Part shown: piece by piece, positions 46,719 to 56,034 of the stretch | Layout: every line of letters begins with the position of its first letter | Numbering within the stretch: the first letter of the stretch is position 1 | Assembly (NCBI RefSeq): GCF_012726175.1 | Contig: NZ_JAASAD010000007.1 | Span: 1-64,000, forward strand | Source: Micromonospora sp. HNM0581 | GTDB taxonomy: Bacteria > Actinomycetota > Actinomycetes > Mycobacteriales > Micromonosporaceae | Direction: 5' to 3' | DNA length: 64,000 nt | Notes under the pieces: model-generated | Seen by the model: the letters and a program-made list of their open reading frames with translations, nothing else | Databases searched by the model: none | What the model was told of the DNA's origin: nothing | Position numbers and translations under genes: made by a program

Positions 46719-47741
46719 ATGAGTCTGGACGACCGGAAGCTCGCCGTGCTCCGGGCAATCGTCGAGGACTACGTCGCCACTCAGGAGCCGGTCGGTAGCA
46801 GGTCGCTCGTCGAGCGGCACCAGCTCGGGGTCTCGCCGGCCACGGTCCGTAACGACATGGCGGTGCTGGAGGAGGAGGGGTACATCCGCCAGCCGCACAC
46901 GAGCGCGGGACGGGTACCCACCGATCGTGGCTACCGCCTCTTCGTCGACCGGCTGAGCCGGGTCAAACCGCTGAGCCCGGCCGAGCGTCGGGCGATCGAG
47001 CGGTTCCTGGCCGGTGCCGTGGATCTCGACGACGTGGTGCACCGCACAGTGCGGCTGCTGGCGCAGCTGACCCGGCAGGTCGCCGTCGTGCAGTATCCGA
47101 GCCTGGCCCGGTCCAGGGTGCGTCACCTGGAACTGGTGCCCATCTCCACCACCCGACTGATGCTTGTGATGATCGCCGACACCGGCCGGGTCGAGCAGCG
47201 ACTGGTGGAGCTGCCCGCACCGGTCCCCGCCGACGACGTGCTGGATCTGCGCCGGCTGGTGAACGAGAAACTGGTAGGTGTCCGGCTGTCGGAGACCCCG
47301 CCGCTGGTACAGGCACTCATCGACGAGTGCGTACCCCACCTGCGACCGGCGATGACCACACTCTCGACGGTGCTGTTGGAAACGCTCGTCGAACGGCACG
47401 AGGAGCGGCTCGCTCTGGCCGGCACCGCCAACCTCACCCGAGGTGGCCTGCTCGACTTCCAGGGCTCGTTGCGGCCGATCCTCGAAGCACTTGAGGAGGA
47501 GGTCGTACTGCTCAAGCTCATCGGCGAGGTGGAGCCGAGCACACTGCGGGTGCGAATCGGCGACGAGAACGAGATCGACAACCTGCGGGCTGCATCCGTG
47601 GTCAGCACCGGGTACGGCCCGGGCGCGACGATCGTCGCGGGCATGGGTGTGCTGGGGCCGACCCGGATGGACTACCCCGGGACCATCGCCACGGTGAGGG
47701 CCGTGGCACGCTACGTGGGCGAGCTGCTGGCCCAGAACTGA
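46719..47741 (+). CDS. hrcA: Heat-inducible transcription repressor HrcA
   Basis: The repressor of the CIRCE heat-shock regulon. The 340-residue protein has the N-terminal winged helix ([35 protein letters not shown]), the [17 protein letters not shown] motif and the C-terminal GAF-like dimer domain. ATG at 46719 has GGAGG (46706-46710) with 8-base spacing. An upstream CIRCE element shows autoregulation. dnaJ follows 73 bases later, as in mycobacteria. Confidence 0.97.
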   Translation: MSLDDRKLAVLRAIVEDYVATQEPVGSRSLVERHQLGVSPATVRNDMAVLEEEGYIRQPHTSAGRVPTDRGYRLFVDRLSRVKPLSPAERRAIERFLAGAVDLDDVVHRTVRLLAQLTRQVAVVQYPSLARSRVRHLELVPISTTRLMLVMIADTGRVEQRLVELPAPVPADDVLDLRRLVNEKLVGVRLSETPPLVQALIDECVPHLRPAMTTLSTVLLETLVERHEERLALAGTANLTRGGLLDFQGSLRPILEALEEEVVLLKLIGEVEPSTLRVRIGDENEIDNLRAASVVSTGYGPGATIVAGMGVLGPTRMDYPGTIATVRAVARYVGELLAQN

Positions 47742-47814
47742 CCAGTCAGGGCCGACGGCAGGCTGCCGCCGCCGAACGGCGTAACTCGAGACGAACACGA
47801 GGACACGGAACGCA

Positions 47815-48960
47815 GTGGCCAGGGACTACTACGGCATTCTCGGCGTGAGCAAGGGTGCCTCCGATGACGAGATCAAGCGCGCCTACCGCAAGCTGGCGCG
47901 ACAGTTCCATCCGGACGTGAATCCGGATCCGGAGGCACAGGAGAAGTTCAAGGACATCAACGCCGCGTACGAGGTCCTCTCGGACGATCGGAAGCGGCAG
48001 ATCGTGGACCTGGGCGGGGACCCGCTGGCACCGGGCGGAGGTGGGCCCGGCGGACCGGGCGGCCCCGGCGGAGCCGGACCATTCGTCGGCTTCCAGGACA
48101 TCATGGATGCGTTCTTCGGTGGTGCCGCCGGTGCCGGACGAGGTCCGCGACCACGTACCCGCCCCGGTGCCGACGCGATCCTGCGACTGGAGTTGGACCT
48201 CCAGGAGACGGCCTTCGGTGTCGAGGCGCCGATCACCGTCGACACCGCCGTACTCTGCACCACCTGCTCCGGCGCGGGCACGGCCGCCGGCACACACCTG
48301 GCTACCTGCGAGGCGTGTGGCGGCCGGGGCGAGGTGCAGTCGGTGCAGCGGACCTTCCTCGGCCAGGTGGTGTCCGCCCGTCCGTGCACGGTCTGCCAGG
48401 GATACGGCACCACCATCCCGCACCCCTGCCCGACCTGCGCCGGTGACGGCCGGGTCCGCACCCGGCGTTCGCTGACCGTCAAGATCCCCGCCGGGGTGGA
48501 GGACGGTATGCGGATCAGACTGGCCCAGCAGGGCGAGGTCGGCCCGGGGGGCGGCACCGCAGGTGACCTCTACGTGGAGATCCACGAACGGCCACACGAC
48601 GTGTTCTCCCGCAAGGGCGACGACCTGCACTGCCGGGTCACCGTGCCGATGACCGCCGCCGCGCTCGGCACCCGGTTGACCATCAAGGCGCTCGACAGTG
48701 AGGAGCTGCTCGACGTCAAGGCGGGTACCCAGCCGGGCAGCACGTTGCGCCTGCGCGCCCGTGGTGTACCGCACCTACGCGGAGCCGGGCGGGGCGACCT
48801 CTACGTCCATCTGGACGTGCGTACGCCCACCAAGCTCGACGCCGAGCAGGAGCGGATGCTGCGCGAGTTCGCCAAGACCCGTGGCGAGGAGGTCGCCGAG
48901 CTGACCAAGCAGGGGGGCTTCTTCTCCCGGATGCGCGACGCCTTCAACGGCCACGCCTGA
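47815..48960 (+). CDS. dnaJ: Chaperone DnaJ (second-type, HrcA-linked)
   Basis: A co-chaperone that stimulates DnaK. The 381-residue protein has the J domain with HPD (QFHPDVNPD), a Gly-rich linker, and four zinc-binding repeats ([32 protein letters not shown]), all complete. The C-terminal substrate-binding domain follows. It lies downstream of hrcA under CIRCE control and corresponds to DnaJ2 of mycobacteria. GTG at 47815 is used. Confidence 0.96.
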   Translation: MARDYYGILGVSKGASDDEIKRAYRKLARQFHPDVNPDPEAQEKFKDINAAYEVLSDDRKRQIVDLGGDPLAPGGGGPGGPGGPGGAGPFVGFQDIMDAFFGGAAGAGRGPRPRTRPGADAILRLELDLQETAFGVEAPITVDTAVLCTTCSGAGTAAGTHLATCEACGGRGEVQSVQRTFLGQVVSARPCTVCQGYGTTIPHPCPTCAGDGRVRTRRSLTVKIPAGVEDGMRIRLAQQGEVGPGGGTAGDLYVEIHERPHDVFSRKGDDLHCRVTVPMTAAALGTRLTIKALDSEELLDVKAGTQPGSTLRLRARGVPHLRGAGRGDLYVHLDVRTPTKLDAEQERMLREFAKTRGEEVAELTKQGGFFSRMRDAFNGHA

Positions 48961-48961
48961 C

Positions 48962-49696
48962 GTGTCCGCCCCGCTGTTCCTGGTCGAGGCGCTGCCCACC
49001 GCGAACTCGATGGTGCTGGACGGTCCGGAGGGACACCACGCCGCTACCGTGCAACGGTTACGCGTCGGCGAGCAGGTGGTGCTCGCCGACGGCCGTGGCG
49101 GCACCGCCACCGCGGTGGTCACCGCTGTCGGCCGGGGCACCCTAGACCTCGACGTGATCGACCGTGGGTACGTCGACGCGGCGAACCCCCGGCTGGTGGT
49201 CGTCCAGGGCATCGCCAAGGGTGACCGGGGTGAGCTTGCCGTGCAGGCGATGACCGAGGCCGGTGTGGACGAGGTGGTCCCGTGGGCGGCGAGCCGGTCG
49301 GTGGTGCAGTGGCGCGGAGACCGGGGCGTACGAGCCCGCGGCAGGTGGGTCGCGACCGCCCGGGAAGCGGCCAAGCAGGCTCGACGGGCGTGGCTCCCGG
49401 TGGTGGCAGGCGCCCCGGACGAGGCCACCGCCTCGGTGGCGGGTCGACTTGCCGGCGCGGCGGCCGGCTACGTGCTGTCGGAGGAGGCGACCGACCGACT
49501 GACCACCGTCGAACTTCCCGAACGCGGTGAGATCGTGCTGGTGGTGGGGCCGGAGGGGGGCATCTCCCCGACGGAGCTGGCGGCCTTCGAGGAGGTCGGC
49601 GCCCGACCGGTGCGGCTGGGTCCGTCGGTGCTGCGCACCTCCACCGCGGGCGTGGCCGCCCTGGCGGTCCTCGCCACCCGGCTGCTGCGCTGGTGA
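48962..49696 (+). CDS. rsmE: 16S rRNA m3U1498 methyltransferase RsmE
   Basis: A SPOUT-class methyltransferase that modifies U1498 of 16S rRNA. The 244-residue protein has a PUA-like N-terminal domain with GPEGHHAATVQRLRVGEQ, and the SAM-binding knot with VGPEGGISPTEL and LRTSTAGVAALA. GTG at 48962 lies one base after the dnaJ stop, so it is translationally linked. The dnaJ-rsmE order is conserved. Confidence 0.95.
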   Translation: MSAPLFLVEALPTANSMVLDGPEGHHAATVQRLRVGEQVVLADGRGGTATAVVTAVGRGTLDLDVIDRGYVDAANPRLVVVQGIAKGDRGELAVQAMTEAGVDEVVPWAASRSVVQWRGDRGVRARGRWVATAREAAKQARRAWLPVVAGAPDEATASVAGRLAGAAAGYVLSEEATDRLTTVELPERGEIVLVVGPEGGISPTELAAFEEVGARPVRLGPSVLRTSTAGVAALAVLATRLLRW

Positions 49697-49873
49697 GTCA
49701 GGCGCCGGTCAGGTTCGCAGGTACGAAGCGCCGTTCACGGCGCTGATCGCGCGCCGTACGCCGGATTCGCCGGAAACCGAGCCGGTCGGCTGCGTCGTCG
49801 ACCATCGTCGGCACGGCGTCCGGTGCGGCCAGGTCCGTGCGAACCATCACGTGGCCCGTACCCGGCCCTTCCT

Positions 49874-49879
49874 TACACT
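49874..49879 (+). promoter_or_regulatory. -10 box for leaderless HIT mRNA
   Basis: TACACT lies exactly six bases before ATG 49886. Confidence 0.55.
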
Positions 49880-49885
49880 GCCCGG

Positions 49886-50245
49886 ATGGGAAGTGACTGT
49901 CTGTTCTGCCGCATCGTCGCCGGTGAGATCCCGGCCACCGTGGTCCGCGAGACGTCCACCACGCTGGCCTTCCGCGACATCGACCCGAAGGCGCCGGTGC
50001 ACGTGCTCGTGGTGCCGAAGGAGCATTACGTGGACGTGGCCACCCTCGGTCAGGGTGATCCGGTGCTGGCCGGGGAGGTGCTGGCCACGGCCGCCGCGGT
50101 GGCCGAGGACGAGGGTCTGCTCGGCGACGGGTTCCGGCTGATGTTCAACACCGGGGCGTACGGCGGCCAGGAGGTCTTCCACGTGCACGCGCATGTGCTC
50201 GGCGGTGCCCCTCTCGGCCCGATGTTGACCCGGAGCCTCGGATGA
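49886..50245 (+). CDS. HIT family protein (histidine triad hydrolase)
   Basis: A 119-residue Hint-type nucleotide hydrolase with CLFCRIVAGEIPA near the N-terminus and the catalytic triad HVHAHV near the C-terminus. It hydrolyses AMP-conjugates such as adenosine phosphoramidates. The stop is overlapped by ATGA of an uncertain ORF. A HIT gene before phoH is widespread in bacteria. Confidence 0.93.
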   Translation: MGSDCLFCRIVAGEIPATVVRETSTTLAFRDIDPKAPVHVLVVPKEHYVDVATLGQGDPVLAGEVLATAAAVAEDEGLLGDGFRLMFNTGAYGGQEVFHVHAHVLGGAPLGPMLTRSLG

Positions 50246-50631
50246 GCTCGGCCGGCGGTCCCACCTCCGCCGCCGGTCGTCAGGAGCGGATGGTACGGCA
50301 GGTTCAGGCGCAGGCCGGGGTACCGGCGGCGTACCGTGCCGACCGGCCGCTGTGGACGTGTACCGCAGGCGGCACCGGAAACGACACGACCCTCGACGAG
50401 CACACGCGTTTGCGGATCGGCTCGGGTTCGACTTCCGCGGCTGACCGGGTGGTCGGATGGGGTGAAACACCCCGTCGTGTCCGGTGGTGCCCGGGTGTCG
50501 AAGCGGTGGAAATGGGAAGCGTGTCCGTGCGGTTGACCCGATACGATGGTGGCAACGTCCGTACGCCGCGCCCCGGGCCCGGCATCGAGATCGAGAGCAG
50601 GTGGCGCAGGGCCCACGGGCCCGACCTATGA
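50242..50631 (+). CDS. Uncertain ORF linking HIT gene and phoH
   Basis: A 129-residue open frame that overlaps the HIT stop by ATGA and the phoH start by ATGA, the signature of coupled genes. The first half has ordinary high-GC codon use; the second half (from about 50450) is poorer, and a TACGAT -10-like box at 50542-50547 suggests a phoH promoter inside it. A 6-bp hairpin (50459-50473) also falls within. The protein (Gly/Arg-rich, MSSAGGPTSAAGRQER start) matches nothing I know. If it is not coding, this 380-base stretch is the phoH leader. Confidence 0.35.
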   Translation: MSSAGGPTSAAGRQERMVRQVQAQAGVPAAYRADRPLWTCTAGGTGNDTTLDEHTRLRIGSGSTSAADRVVGWGETPRRVRWCPGVEAVEMGSVSVRLTRYDGGNVRTPRPGPGIEIESRWRRAHGPDL

Positions 50632-52736
50632 CCGGCACCCCACCTCCCGGCCCGCCCCGGGTGCAGACCAGGATCACGGTTCCCGATCCGAAGATCATGG
50701 TCAACCTGCTCGGCGCGGGTGACGAGATCCTGCGACTGGTCGAGCGCTCGGTGAACAGCGACGTGCACGTGCGTGGCAACGAGATCACCATCACCGGCGC
50801 TGCCGCTGACAACGCCCTCGCCGAACGTCTTTTCGGTGAGTTGCTCGAACTCATCGAGAAAGGTGAGACCCTGACCACCGATGCCGTCCGGCGTACCGTC
50901 GGCATGCTCGAACAGGGTGGCACGGAGCGACCCGCCGAGGTCCTGACCCTCAACATCCTCTCCCGGCGCGGGCGCACCATCCGTCCCAAGACGCTCGGGC
51001 AGAAGCGCTACGTCGACGCGATCGACGGGCACACCATCGTCTTCGGCATCGGCCCGGCGGGCACCGGCAAGACCTACCTCGCGATGGCCAAGGCCGTGCA
51101 GGCGTTGCAGGCCAAGCAGATCAGCAGGATCATCCTGACCCGGCCGGCGGTCGAGGCCGGTGAGCGACTGGGTTTCCTGCCCGGTACGCTCAACGATAAG
51201 ATCGATCCCTATCTACGGCCGCTGTACGACGCCCTGCATGACATGCTGGACCCGGAGACCATTCCGAGGCTGATGGCCGCCGGCACGATCGAGGTCGCCC
51301 CCCTGGCCTACATGCGAGGTCGGGCGCAGCCGTACGACGCCCGCGTGTTGACGCCGGAAGGCTTCAAGCGGTTCGGCGCACTCCAGGTCGGCGATCTGGT
51401 GATCGGCTCGAACGGCGAGCCGACCCCGGTGATCGGCGTCTACCCGCAGGGGCCCAAGCAGGTCTACCGGGTGACCACGCAGGACGGGGCCTCCACCCTG
51501 TGCTGCGGTGAGCACCTCTGGACCGTGTCCACTGCCGAGGACGAGCGGCGTGGTCGCCGGCGCACGCTGGAGACCCAGGAGATGATCGGGCAGGAACGGC
51601 GTGGTTGCGACCGCCGTTACGAACTGCCGGTGGTCGCTGCGGTCCGGTTGGAGCCGCAGGACGTTCCGCTCGACCCGTACGTCCTCGGCCTGCTGCTCGG
51701 TGGCGGGTCGATCTCGTGCGGGACGACGCCGACCCTCACCACGGCGGACCCCGAGATCACCCGGTCGATCGGGGACGACTTCGACGACATCGAGCTGCAC
51801 CGCACGAGCGAACGTGCCTACGTACTCCGGCACACCGACGGGCACCAGGGTGCAGTGCTCGTCGCGAACCCGGTGACGGTCGCGCTCCGTGAGCTGGGTC
51901 TGGCCGGGACGGAGCCGGGCACCGGCTTCGTCCCGGCCCGGTACCTCCAGAACAGCATCGATGTTCGCCTCGCCGTCCTGCAGGGGCTGCTGGACAGCGA
52001 CGGCGGCTCGGTCGTCGAAACAGGACGCAGCTGCCGGTTGCGGTACTCGACGTCCTCTTCCCGACTGCGTGACGACGTCGTCCACCTGGTCCAGTCACTC
52101 GGTGGGGTGGCGACCTGGCGCGTTCGAGAGGCTGAGGGCGGCACGCCGGGCCTGGCCGACGGTCGATTGGACGCGTATCTCGTGGAGATCCGCCTGCCGG
52201 AGGACGTAGCACCGTTCCGGCTCGCGGGTAAGCGTCAGCGGTACGAGGAGCGCGGCGGCGCCCGGCCGATGCGTTTCATCGATTCGATCGTCCCGGCGGG
52301 TGTCCGGGAGACGATGTGCATCCAGGTCGCGGCGGAGGATTCGCTGTATGTCACCGATGACTTCCTGGTCACGCACAACACGCTGAACGACGCCTTCATC
52401 ATTCTCGACGAGGCGCAGAACACCACGCCGGAGCAGATGAAGATGTTCCTCACCCGGCTCGGCTTCGGCTCCAAGATCGTGGTGACCGGCGATGTCACCC
52501 AGGTCGACCTGCCCGGCGGGACGACCAGCGGGCTGCGGGTGGTCCGGGACATCCTGGGCGGTGTCGACGACGTGCACTTCGCGCAGCTCTCCAGCGCCGA
52601 TGTGGTTCGTCACCGGTTGGTCGGGAAGATCGTCGACGCGTACGCACGGTGGGACGCCGAGAACCAGCAGGCGCAGGGCGTGCACGCGGTGGCCGGGCGC
52701 AGTGCCCAGGGCAACCGCGGCGGCCGGCGCCGCTAG
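50628..52736 (+). CDS. phoH: PhoH-like ATPase, interrupted by an intein
   Basis: A PhoH-family RNA-associated ATPase, usually found beside ybeY. The 702-residue precursor has the N-terminal half of PhoH with the Walker [32 protein letters not shown] and the region [10 protein letters not shown] (up to residue 232). A 352-residue intein follows (residues 233-584), and the C-extein resumes at Thr585 with [16 protein letters not shown], the Walker B. Without the intein the mature protein would be 350 residues, the normal length. ATG at 50628 has a poor ribosome site and overlaps the upstream ORF. The intein blocks the ATPase until it splices, because it separates Walker A from Walker B. Confidence 0.95.
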   Translation: MTGTPPPGPPRVQTRITVPDPKIMVNLLGAGDEILRLVERSVNSDVHVRGNEITITGAAADNALAERLFGELLELIEKGETLTTDAVRRTVGMLEQGGTERPAEVLTLNILSRRGRTIRPKTLGQKRYVDAIDGHTIVFGIGPAGTGKTYLAMAKAVQALQAKQISRIILTRPAVEAGERLGFLPGTLNDKIDPYLRPLYDALHDMLDPETIPRLMAAGTIEVAPLAYMRGRAQPYDARVLTPEGFKRFGALQVGDLVIGSNGEPTPVIGVYPQGPKQVYRVTTQDGASTLCCGEHLWTVSTAEDERRGRRRTLETQEMIGQERRGCDRRYELPVVAAVRLEPQDVPLDPYVLGLLLGGGSISCGTTPTLTTADPEITRSIGDDFDDIELHRTSERAYVLRHTDGHQGAVLVANPVTVALRELGLAGTEPGTGFVPARYLQNSIDVRLAVLQGLLDSDGGSVVETGRSCRLRYSTSSSRLRDDVVHLVQSLGGVATWRVREAEGGTPGLADGRLDAYLVEIRLPEDVAPFRLAGKRQRYEERGGARPMRFIDSIVPAGVRETMCIQVAAEDSLYVTDDFLVTHNTLNDAFIILDEAQNTTPEQMKMFLTRLGFGSKIVVTGDVTQVDLPGGTTSGLRVVRDILGGVDDVHFAQLSSADVVRHRLVGKIVDAYARWDAENQQAQGVHAVAGRSAQGNRGGRRR
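51324..52379 (+). mobile_element. Class 3 intein in PhoH with LAGLIDADG endonuclease domain
   Basis: The 352-residue intein starts with Ala ([14 protein letters not shown]) instead of Cys or Ser and ends VTHN before Thr+1. Class 3 inteins lack residue-1 nucleophile and use a Trp/Cys/Thr motif; here Trp66 in GEHLWTV (block B, His64), Cys332 in [16 protein letters not shown] (block F) and Thr+1 fit it. The middle carries two LAGLIDADG-like helices: [11 protein letters not shown] (119-129) and [13 protein letters not shown] (216-228). In the first, the catalytic acid is replaced by Gly, so homing activity may be lost. Splicing chemistry is inferred from motif alignment. Confidence 0.93.
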
Positions 52737-52751
52737 ACCGAGGGAAGACAG

Positions 52752-53222
52752 TTGTCCATCGAGATCGCCAACGAGTCCGGTGCCGAGGTCGACACCGACG
52801 CCGTGCTCGCCGTCGCCCGGCACGCGCTCGACGAGATGGGTGTCAACCCGCTCGCCGAGCTGTCCGTGTTGCTGGTGGACGTCGACTACATGACCGAGCT
52901 GAACCATCGTTGGATGGGCGGCGACGGTCCGACCGATGTGCTGGCCTTCCCCATGGACGAGGGCAGCGTCGATCATGGGCCGGGCGAGACCGCCGCCGGT
53001 GGTGAGCCGGCGCTGCTCGGCGACATCGTGCTCTGCCCGGAGGTGGCGGCCAAGCAGGCCGTGACCGCCGGGCACCGCACCGCCGACGAGTTGCACCTGC
53101 TCACCGTGCACGGTGTCCTGCACCTGCTCGGGTACGACCACGCGGAGCCGGAGGAGGAGCGGGAGATGTTCGGATTGCAGGCCAGGCTGCTGGCGAGCTG
53201 GCGGTCGGCCCACTCCCGGTGA
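52752..53222 (+). CDS. ybeY: Endoribonuclease YbeY
   Basis: A metallo-endonuclease for 16S rRNA 3' processing and ribosome quality control. The 156-residue protein has the zinc motif [11 protein letters not shown] and [15 protein letters not shown] at 52752 is the best start, with GAGGGAAG just upstream and 15 bases after the phoH stop. phoH-ybeY is a conserved pair. The stop overlaps the next gene. Confidence 0.95.
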   Translation: MSIEIANESGAEVDTDAVLAVARHALDEMGVNPLAELSVLLVDVDYMTELNHRWMGGDGPTDVLAFPMDEGSVDHGPGETAAGGEPALLGDIVLCPEVAAKQAVTAGHRTADELHLLTVHGVLHLLGYDHAEPEEEREMFGLQARLLASWRSAHSR

Positions 53223-54604
53223 TGGACCCACGATTGGCCGCGACCGCCACCGGCCTTCCCGACCTGCAACTGCTCGTGTTCGCTGCCGGGCTGGTGGTGC
53301 TCGCCGGCCTGATCGCGATGACCGAGGCCGCTCTGGCCGCGGTCTCACCGGCCCGTGCGGCGGAACTGTCCCGCGAGGGCCTCCGGGGCGCTCGTACGCT
53401 CCAGACAGTCGCCGGCGACGTGGTACGGCACCTCAATCTCCTGCTGCTGTTGCGGCTGCTCGCCGAGCTGACCGCCACCACGCTCGTGGCGTTGGTCGCG
53501 GTGGACACCTTCGGTGCGGGCTGGCGTGCGGCGCTTGTCACGGCCGGGGCGATGACCGTGGTCAGCTTCGTCGTGGTCGGCGTCGGTCCGCGCACCCTCG
53601 GCCGGCAGCACGCGTACGCGGTGGGTCGGGTGGCCGCACCGCTGGTGCGCTGGTTGGGCCGGGTGCTCAACCCGCTGGCCTCCCTGCTGATCCTGATCGG
53701 GAACGCGGTCACCCCGGGCCGTGGTTTCCGGGAGGGGCCGTTCGCCACCCAGGTCGAGCTGCGCGAACTCGTCGATCTGGCCGAGCAGCGCGGTGTGGTG
53801 GAGCACGGCGAGCGGCAGATGATCCATTCGGTCTTCGCCCTCGGCGACACCATTGCCCGCGAGGTGATGGTGCCGCGTACCGAGATGGTGTGGATCGAGT
53901 CGGGCAAGAACCTCTCCCAGGCACTCGCGCTGTTCCTGCGTTCCGGCTTCTCCCGGATCCCGGTCATCGGTGAGAGCGTCGACGACGTGCTCGGCATCCT
54001 CTATCTCAAGGACCTGATCCGGCACACCCAGGGCGGGGCGGCCGAGGATCGCCAGGTGCCGGTGGCCGAGCTGATGCGACCGGCGACCTTCGTACCCGAG
54101 TCCAAGCCGGTTGACGATCTGCTGTCGGAGATGCAGGCCGCCCGCAACCATCTGGTCATCGTGGTCGACGAGTACGGCGGCACCGGCGGCCTGGTCACCA
54201 TCGAGGATATTCTCGAGGAGATCGTCGGCGAGATCACCGACGAGTACGACGTCGAACGTCCACCGGTCGAGCAGCTGCCCGACGGTGCGGTGCGGGTCAC
54301 CGCCCGGCTGCCGGTGGAGGATCTCGGTGAGCTGTTCGACACCGAGCTGCCGCACGACGAGGTGGAGACCGTGGGTGGTCTGCTCGCCCAGGCCCTGGGG
54401 CGGGTGCCGATCCCGGGGGCGCGGGTCGAGGTGGCCGGTCTGCACCTGGTCGCCGAGGGCACCACCGGTCGCCGCAACCGGATCGACACGGTGCTGGTGT
54501 GCCGGGTGGAGCCGACAGACACGCAGGACGACCCGGGCGGGTCACCGCCCGTCTCCCGTTCCGACACCGACCGATCCGAGGAGAGGCAACCCGCCGATGT
54601 CTGA
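53219..54604 (+). CDS. CNNM/CorC (HlyC) family transporter
   Basis: A 461-residue integral membrane protein: a DUF21 domain with about four helices (residues 20-150), two CBS domains (about 210-330, with [10 protein letters not shown] and [21 protein letters not shown]) and a CorC_HlyC C-terminal domain. Relatives are linked to magnesium or cobalt efflux. GTG 53219 overlaps the ybeY stop; ATG 53222 is an in-frame alternative. It matches the mycobacterial gene between ybeY and era. Confidence 0.92.
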   Translation: MMDPRLAATATGLPDLQLLVFAAGLVVLAGLIAMTEAALAAVSPARAAELSREGLRGARTLQTVAGDVVRHLNLLLLLRLLAELTATTLVALVAVDTFGAGWRAALVTAGAMTVVSFVVVGVGPRTLGRQHAYAVGRVAAPLVRWLGRVLNPLASLLILIGNAVTPGRGFREGPFATQVELRELVDLAEQRGVVEHGERQMIHSVFALGDTIAREVMVPRTEMVWIESGKNLSQALALFLRSGFSRIPVIGESVDDVLGILYLKDLIRHTQGGAAEDRQVPVAELMRPATFVPESKPVDDLLSEMQAARNHLVIVVDEYGGTGGLVTIEDILEEIVGEITDEYDVERPPVEQLPDGAVRVTARLPVEDLGELFDTELPHDEVETVGGLLAQALGRVPIPGARVEVAGLHLVAEGTTGRRNRIDTVLVCRVEPTDTQDDPGGSPPVSRSDTDRSEERQPADV

Positions 54605-54974
54605 GTTCCCCGCCGTACCGGCTGCCCGGTCCACCGGCTGCGACCTGAGCGCCGAGGACGCCAAGTTGGTCGTCCTCGCCCGGGGCGCCCGGGGGAGGGT
54701 GGGCGCCGTGGAGGGTGCCGCGGTCCGGGACCAGGACGGCCGGACGTACGCGGCGGCCAGTGTGTCGCTGCCCTCGCTGACCATCACCGCGTTGCAGTTG
54801 GCGGTCGCTTCGGCGGCGGCGGCGGGCGCGACCCGGCTGGAGGCGGCGGTGGTGGTGACCGAGGCGTCGACGCTGGATGGTGCCGGATTCGCGGCGGTGC
54901 GTGACCTGGCTGCCGACGCGCCGGTCCATGTGGCTGGGCCGGACGGCACGGTGCTCGGCACGGTGACCGAATGA
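54597..54974 (+). CDS. Cytidine deaminase-like protein lacking zinc ligands
   Basis: A 125-residue protein in the position of the cytidine deaminase-like gene just before era. The fold signature is faint ([35 protein letters not shown]), but the zinc-binding His/Cys-Ala-Glu and Pro-Cys-x-x-Cys motifs are absent; the only Cys is near residue 15. So deaminase activity is unlikely. It is coupled to era by an ATGA overlap. Its retained position suggests a non-catalytic role. Confidence 0.75.
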   Translation: MSEFPAVPAARSTGCDLSAEDAKLVVLARGARGRVGAVEGAAVRDQDGRTYAAASVSLPSLTITALQLAVASAAAAGATRLEAAVVVTEASTLDGAGFAAVRDLAADAPVHVAGPDGTVLGTVTE

Positions 54975-55864
54975 GCGAGCGCGAGCGCGCCTACCGGGCG
55001 GGATTCGCGTGTTTCGTCGGGCGGCCCAACGCCGGCAAGTCCACGTTGACGAACGCCATCGTCGGGCAAAAGATCGCAATCACGTCGAACAGGCCGCAGA
55101 CCACCCGGCATGTCATTCGGGCGGTGCTGCACCGACCGGATTCGCAGCTCGTACTGGTGGACACCCCGGGGCTGCACCGTCCCCGCACCCTTCTGGGTGA
55201 ACGACTCAACGATCTGGTCCGGCAGACCTGGAGCGAGGTCGACGTGATCGGGCTCTGCATTCCGGCCGACGAGCAGGTCGGCCGAGGTGACCGGTTCATC
55301 ACCGGGGAACTGGCCGAGCTGAAGGCGACGGTGCTGGCCGTGGTCACCAAGACAGACCTGGTCGATCGCAAGCGCCTCGCCGAGCAGCTGCTCGCTGTCA
55401 GCGAGTTGGGGGACTTCGCGGAGGTCGTGCCGGTCAGTGCGGTATCGGGGCATCAGGTGGACACCCTGGTCGAAGTGATGACCCGCTATCTTCCCGAGTC
55501 GCCGCAGCTGTATCCGGACGACATGCTGACCGAGGATCCGGAACAGGTGCTGGTGGCCGAGCTGGTCCGGGAGGCTGCGCTGGAAGGCGTCCGGGACGAG
55601 TTGCCGCACTCCATCGCCGTGGTGGTGGAGGAGATGATCGCGGAGGGTCGGCTGACGAAGATCTACGCCGACGTGTACGTGGAGCGACCCAGCCAGAAGG
55701 CGATCGTCATCGGGCACCGGGGTGCTCGGCTGAAGGGTGTCGGCACTGCCGCGCGGCGGCAGATCGAGGAGCTGCTGGGCACGAAGGTCTATCTCGATCT
55801 GCACGTCCGGGTGGCCAAGGATTGGCAGCGTGACCCGAAGCAGCTGCGCAAGCTCGGGTTCTGA
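54971..55864 (+). CDS. era: GTPase Era
   Basis: A GTPase that binds the 16S rRNA 3' end and aids 30S assembly. The 297-residue protein has GRPNAGKSTLTN (G1), TTRH switch, DTPGLH (G3), TKTD (G4) and a C-terminal KH domain (VERPSQKAIVIGHRGARLKG). ATG at 54971 overlaps the upstream gene. It ends the tightly coupled phoH-to-era run. Confidence 0.97.
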   Translation: MSERERAYRAGFACFVGRPNAGKSTLTNAIVGQKIAITSNRPQTTRHVIRAVLHRPDSQLVLVDTPGLHRPRTLLGERLNDLVRQTWSEVDVIGLCIPADEQVGRGDRFITGELAELKATVLAVVTKTDLVDRKRLAEQLLAVSELGDFAEVVPVSAVSGHQVDTLVEVMTRYLPESPQLYPDDMLTEDPEQVLVAELVREAALEGVRDELPHSIAVVVEEMIAEGRLTKIYADVYVERPSQKAIVIGHRGARLKGVGTAARRQIEELLGTKVYLDLHVRVAKDWQRDPKQLRKLGF

Positions 55865-56034
55865 GCGGGTCTGGCGGATCGGTGAGTTGGGCTTCTGTCA
55901 CTGGGTCGTCTGATCGGGACCGGTCAGTCTTATGGTCATTTTCACTATTGGAGTGGGTCTCTGGTTGTTTCGACGGCGGGCGATAGAGGGTAGGAGGGCA
56001 AGAGTCTCCGCGCCCTCGACATAGATGCAGGCTG

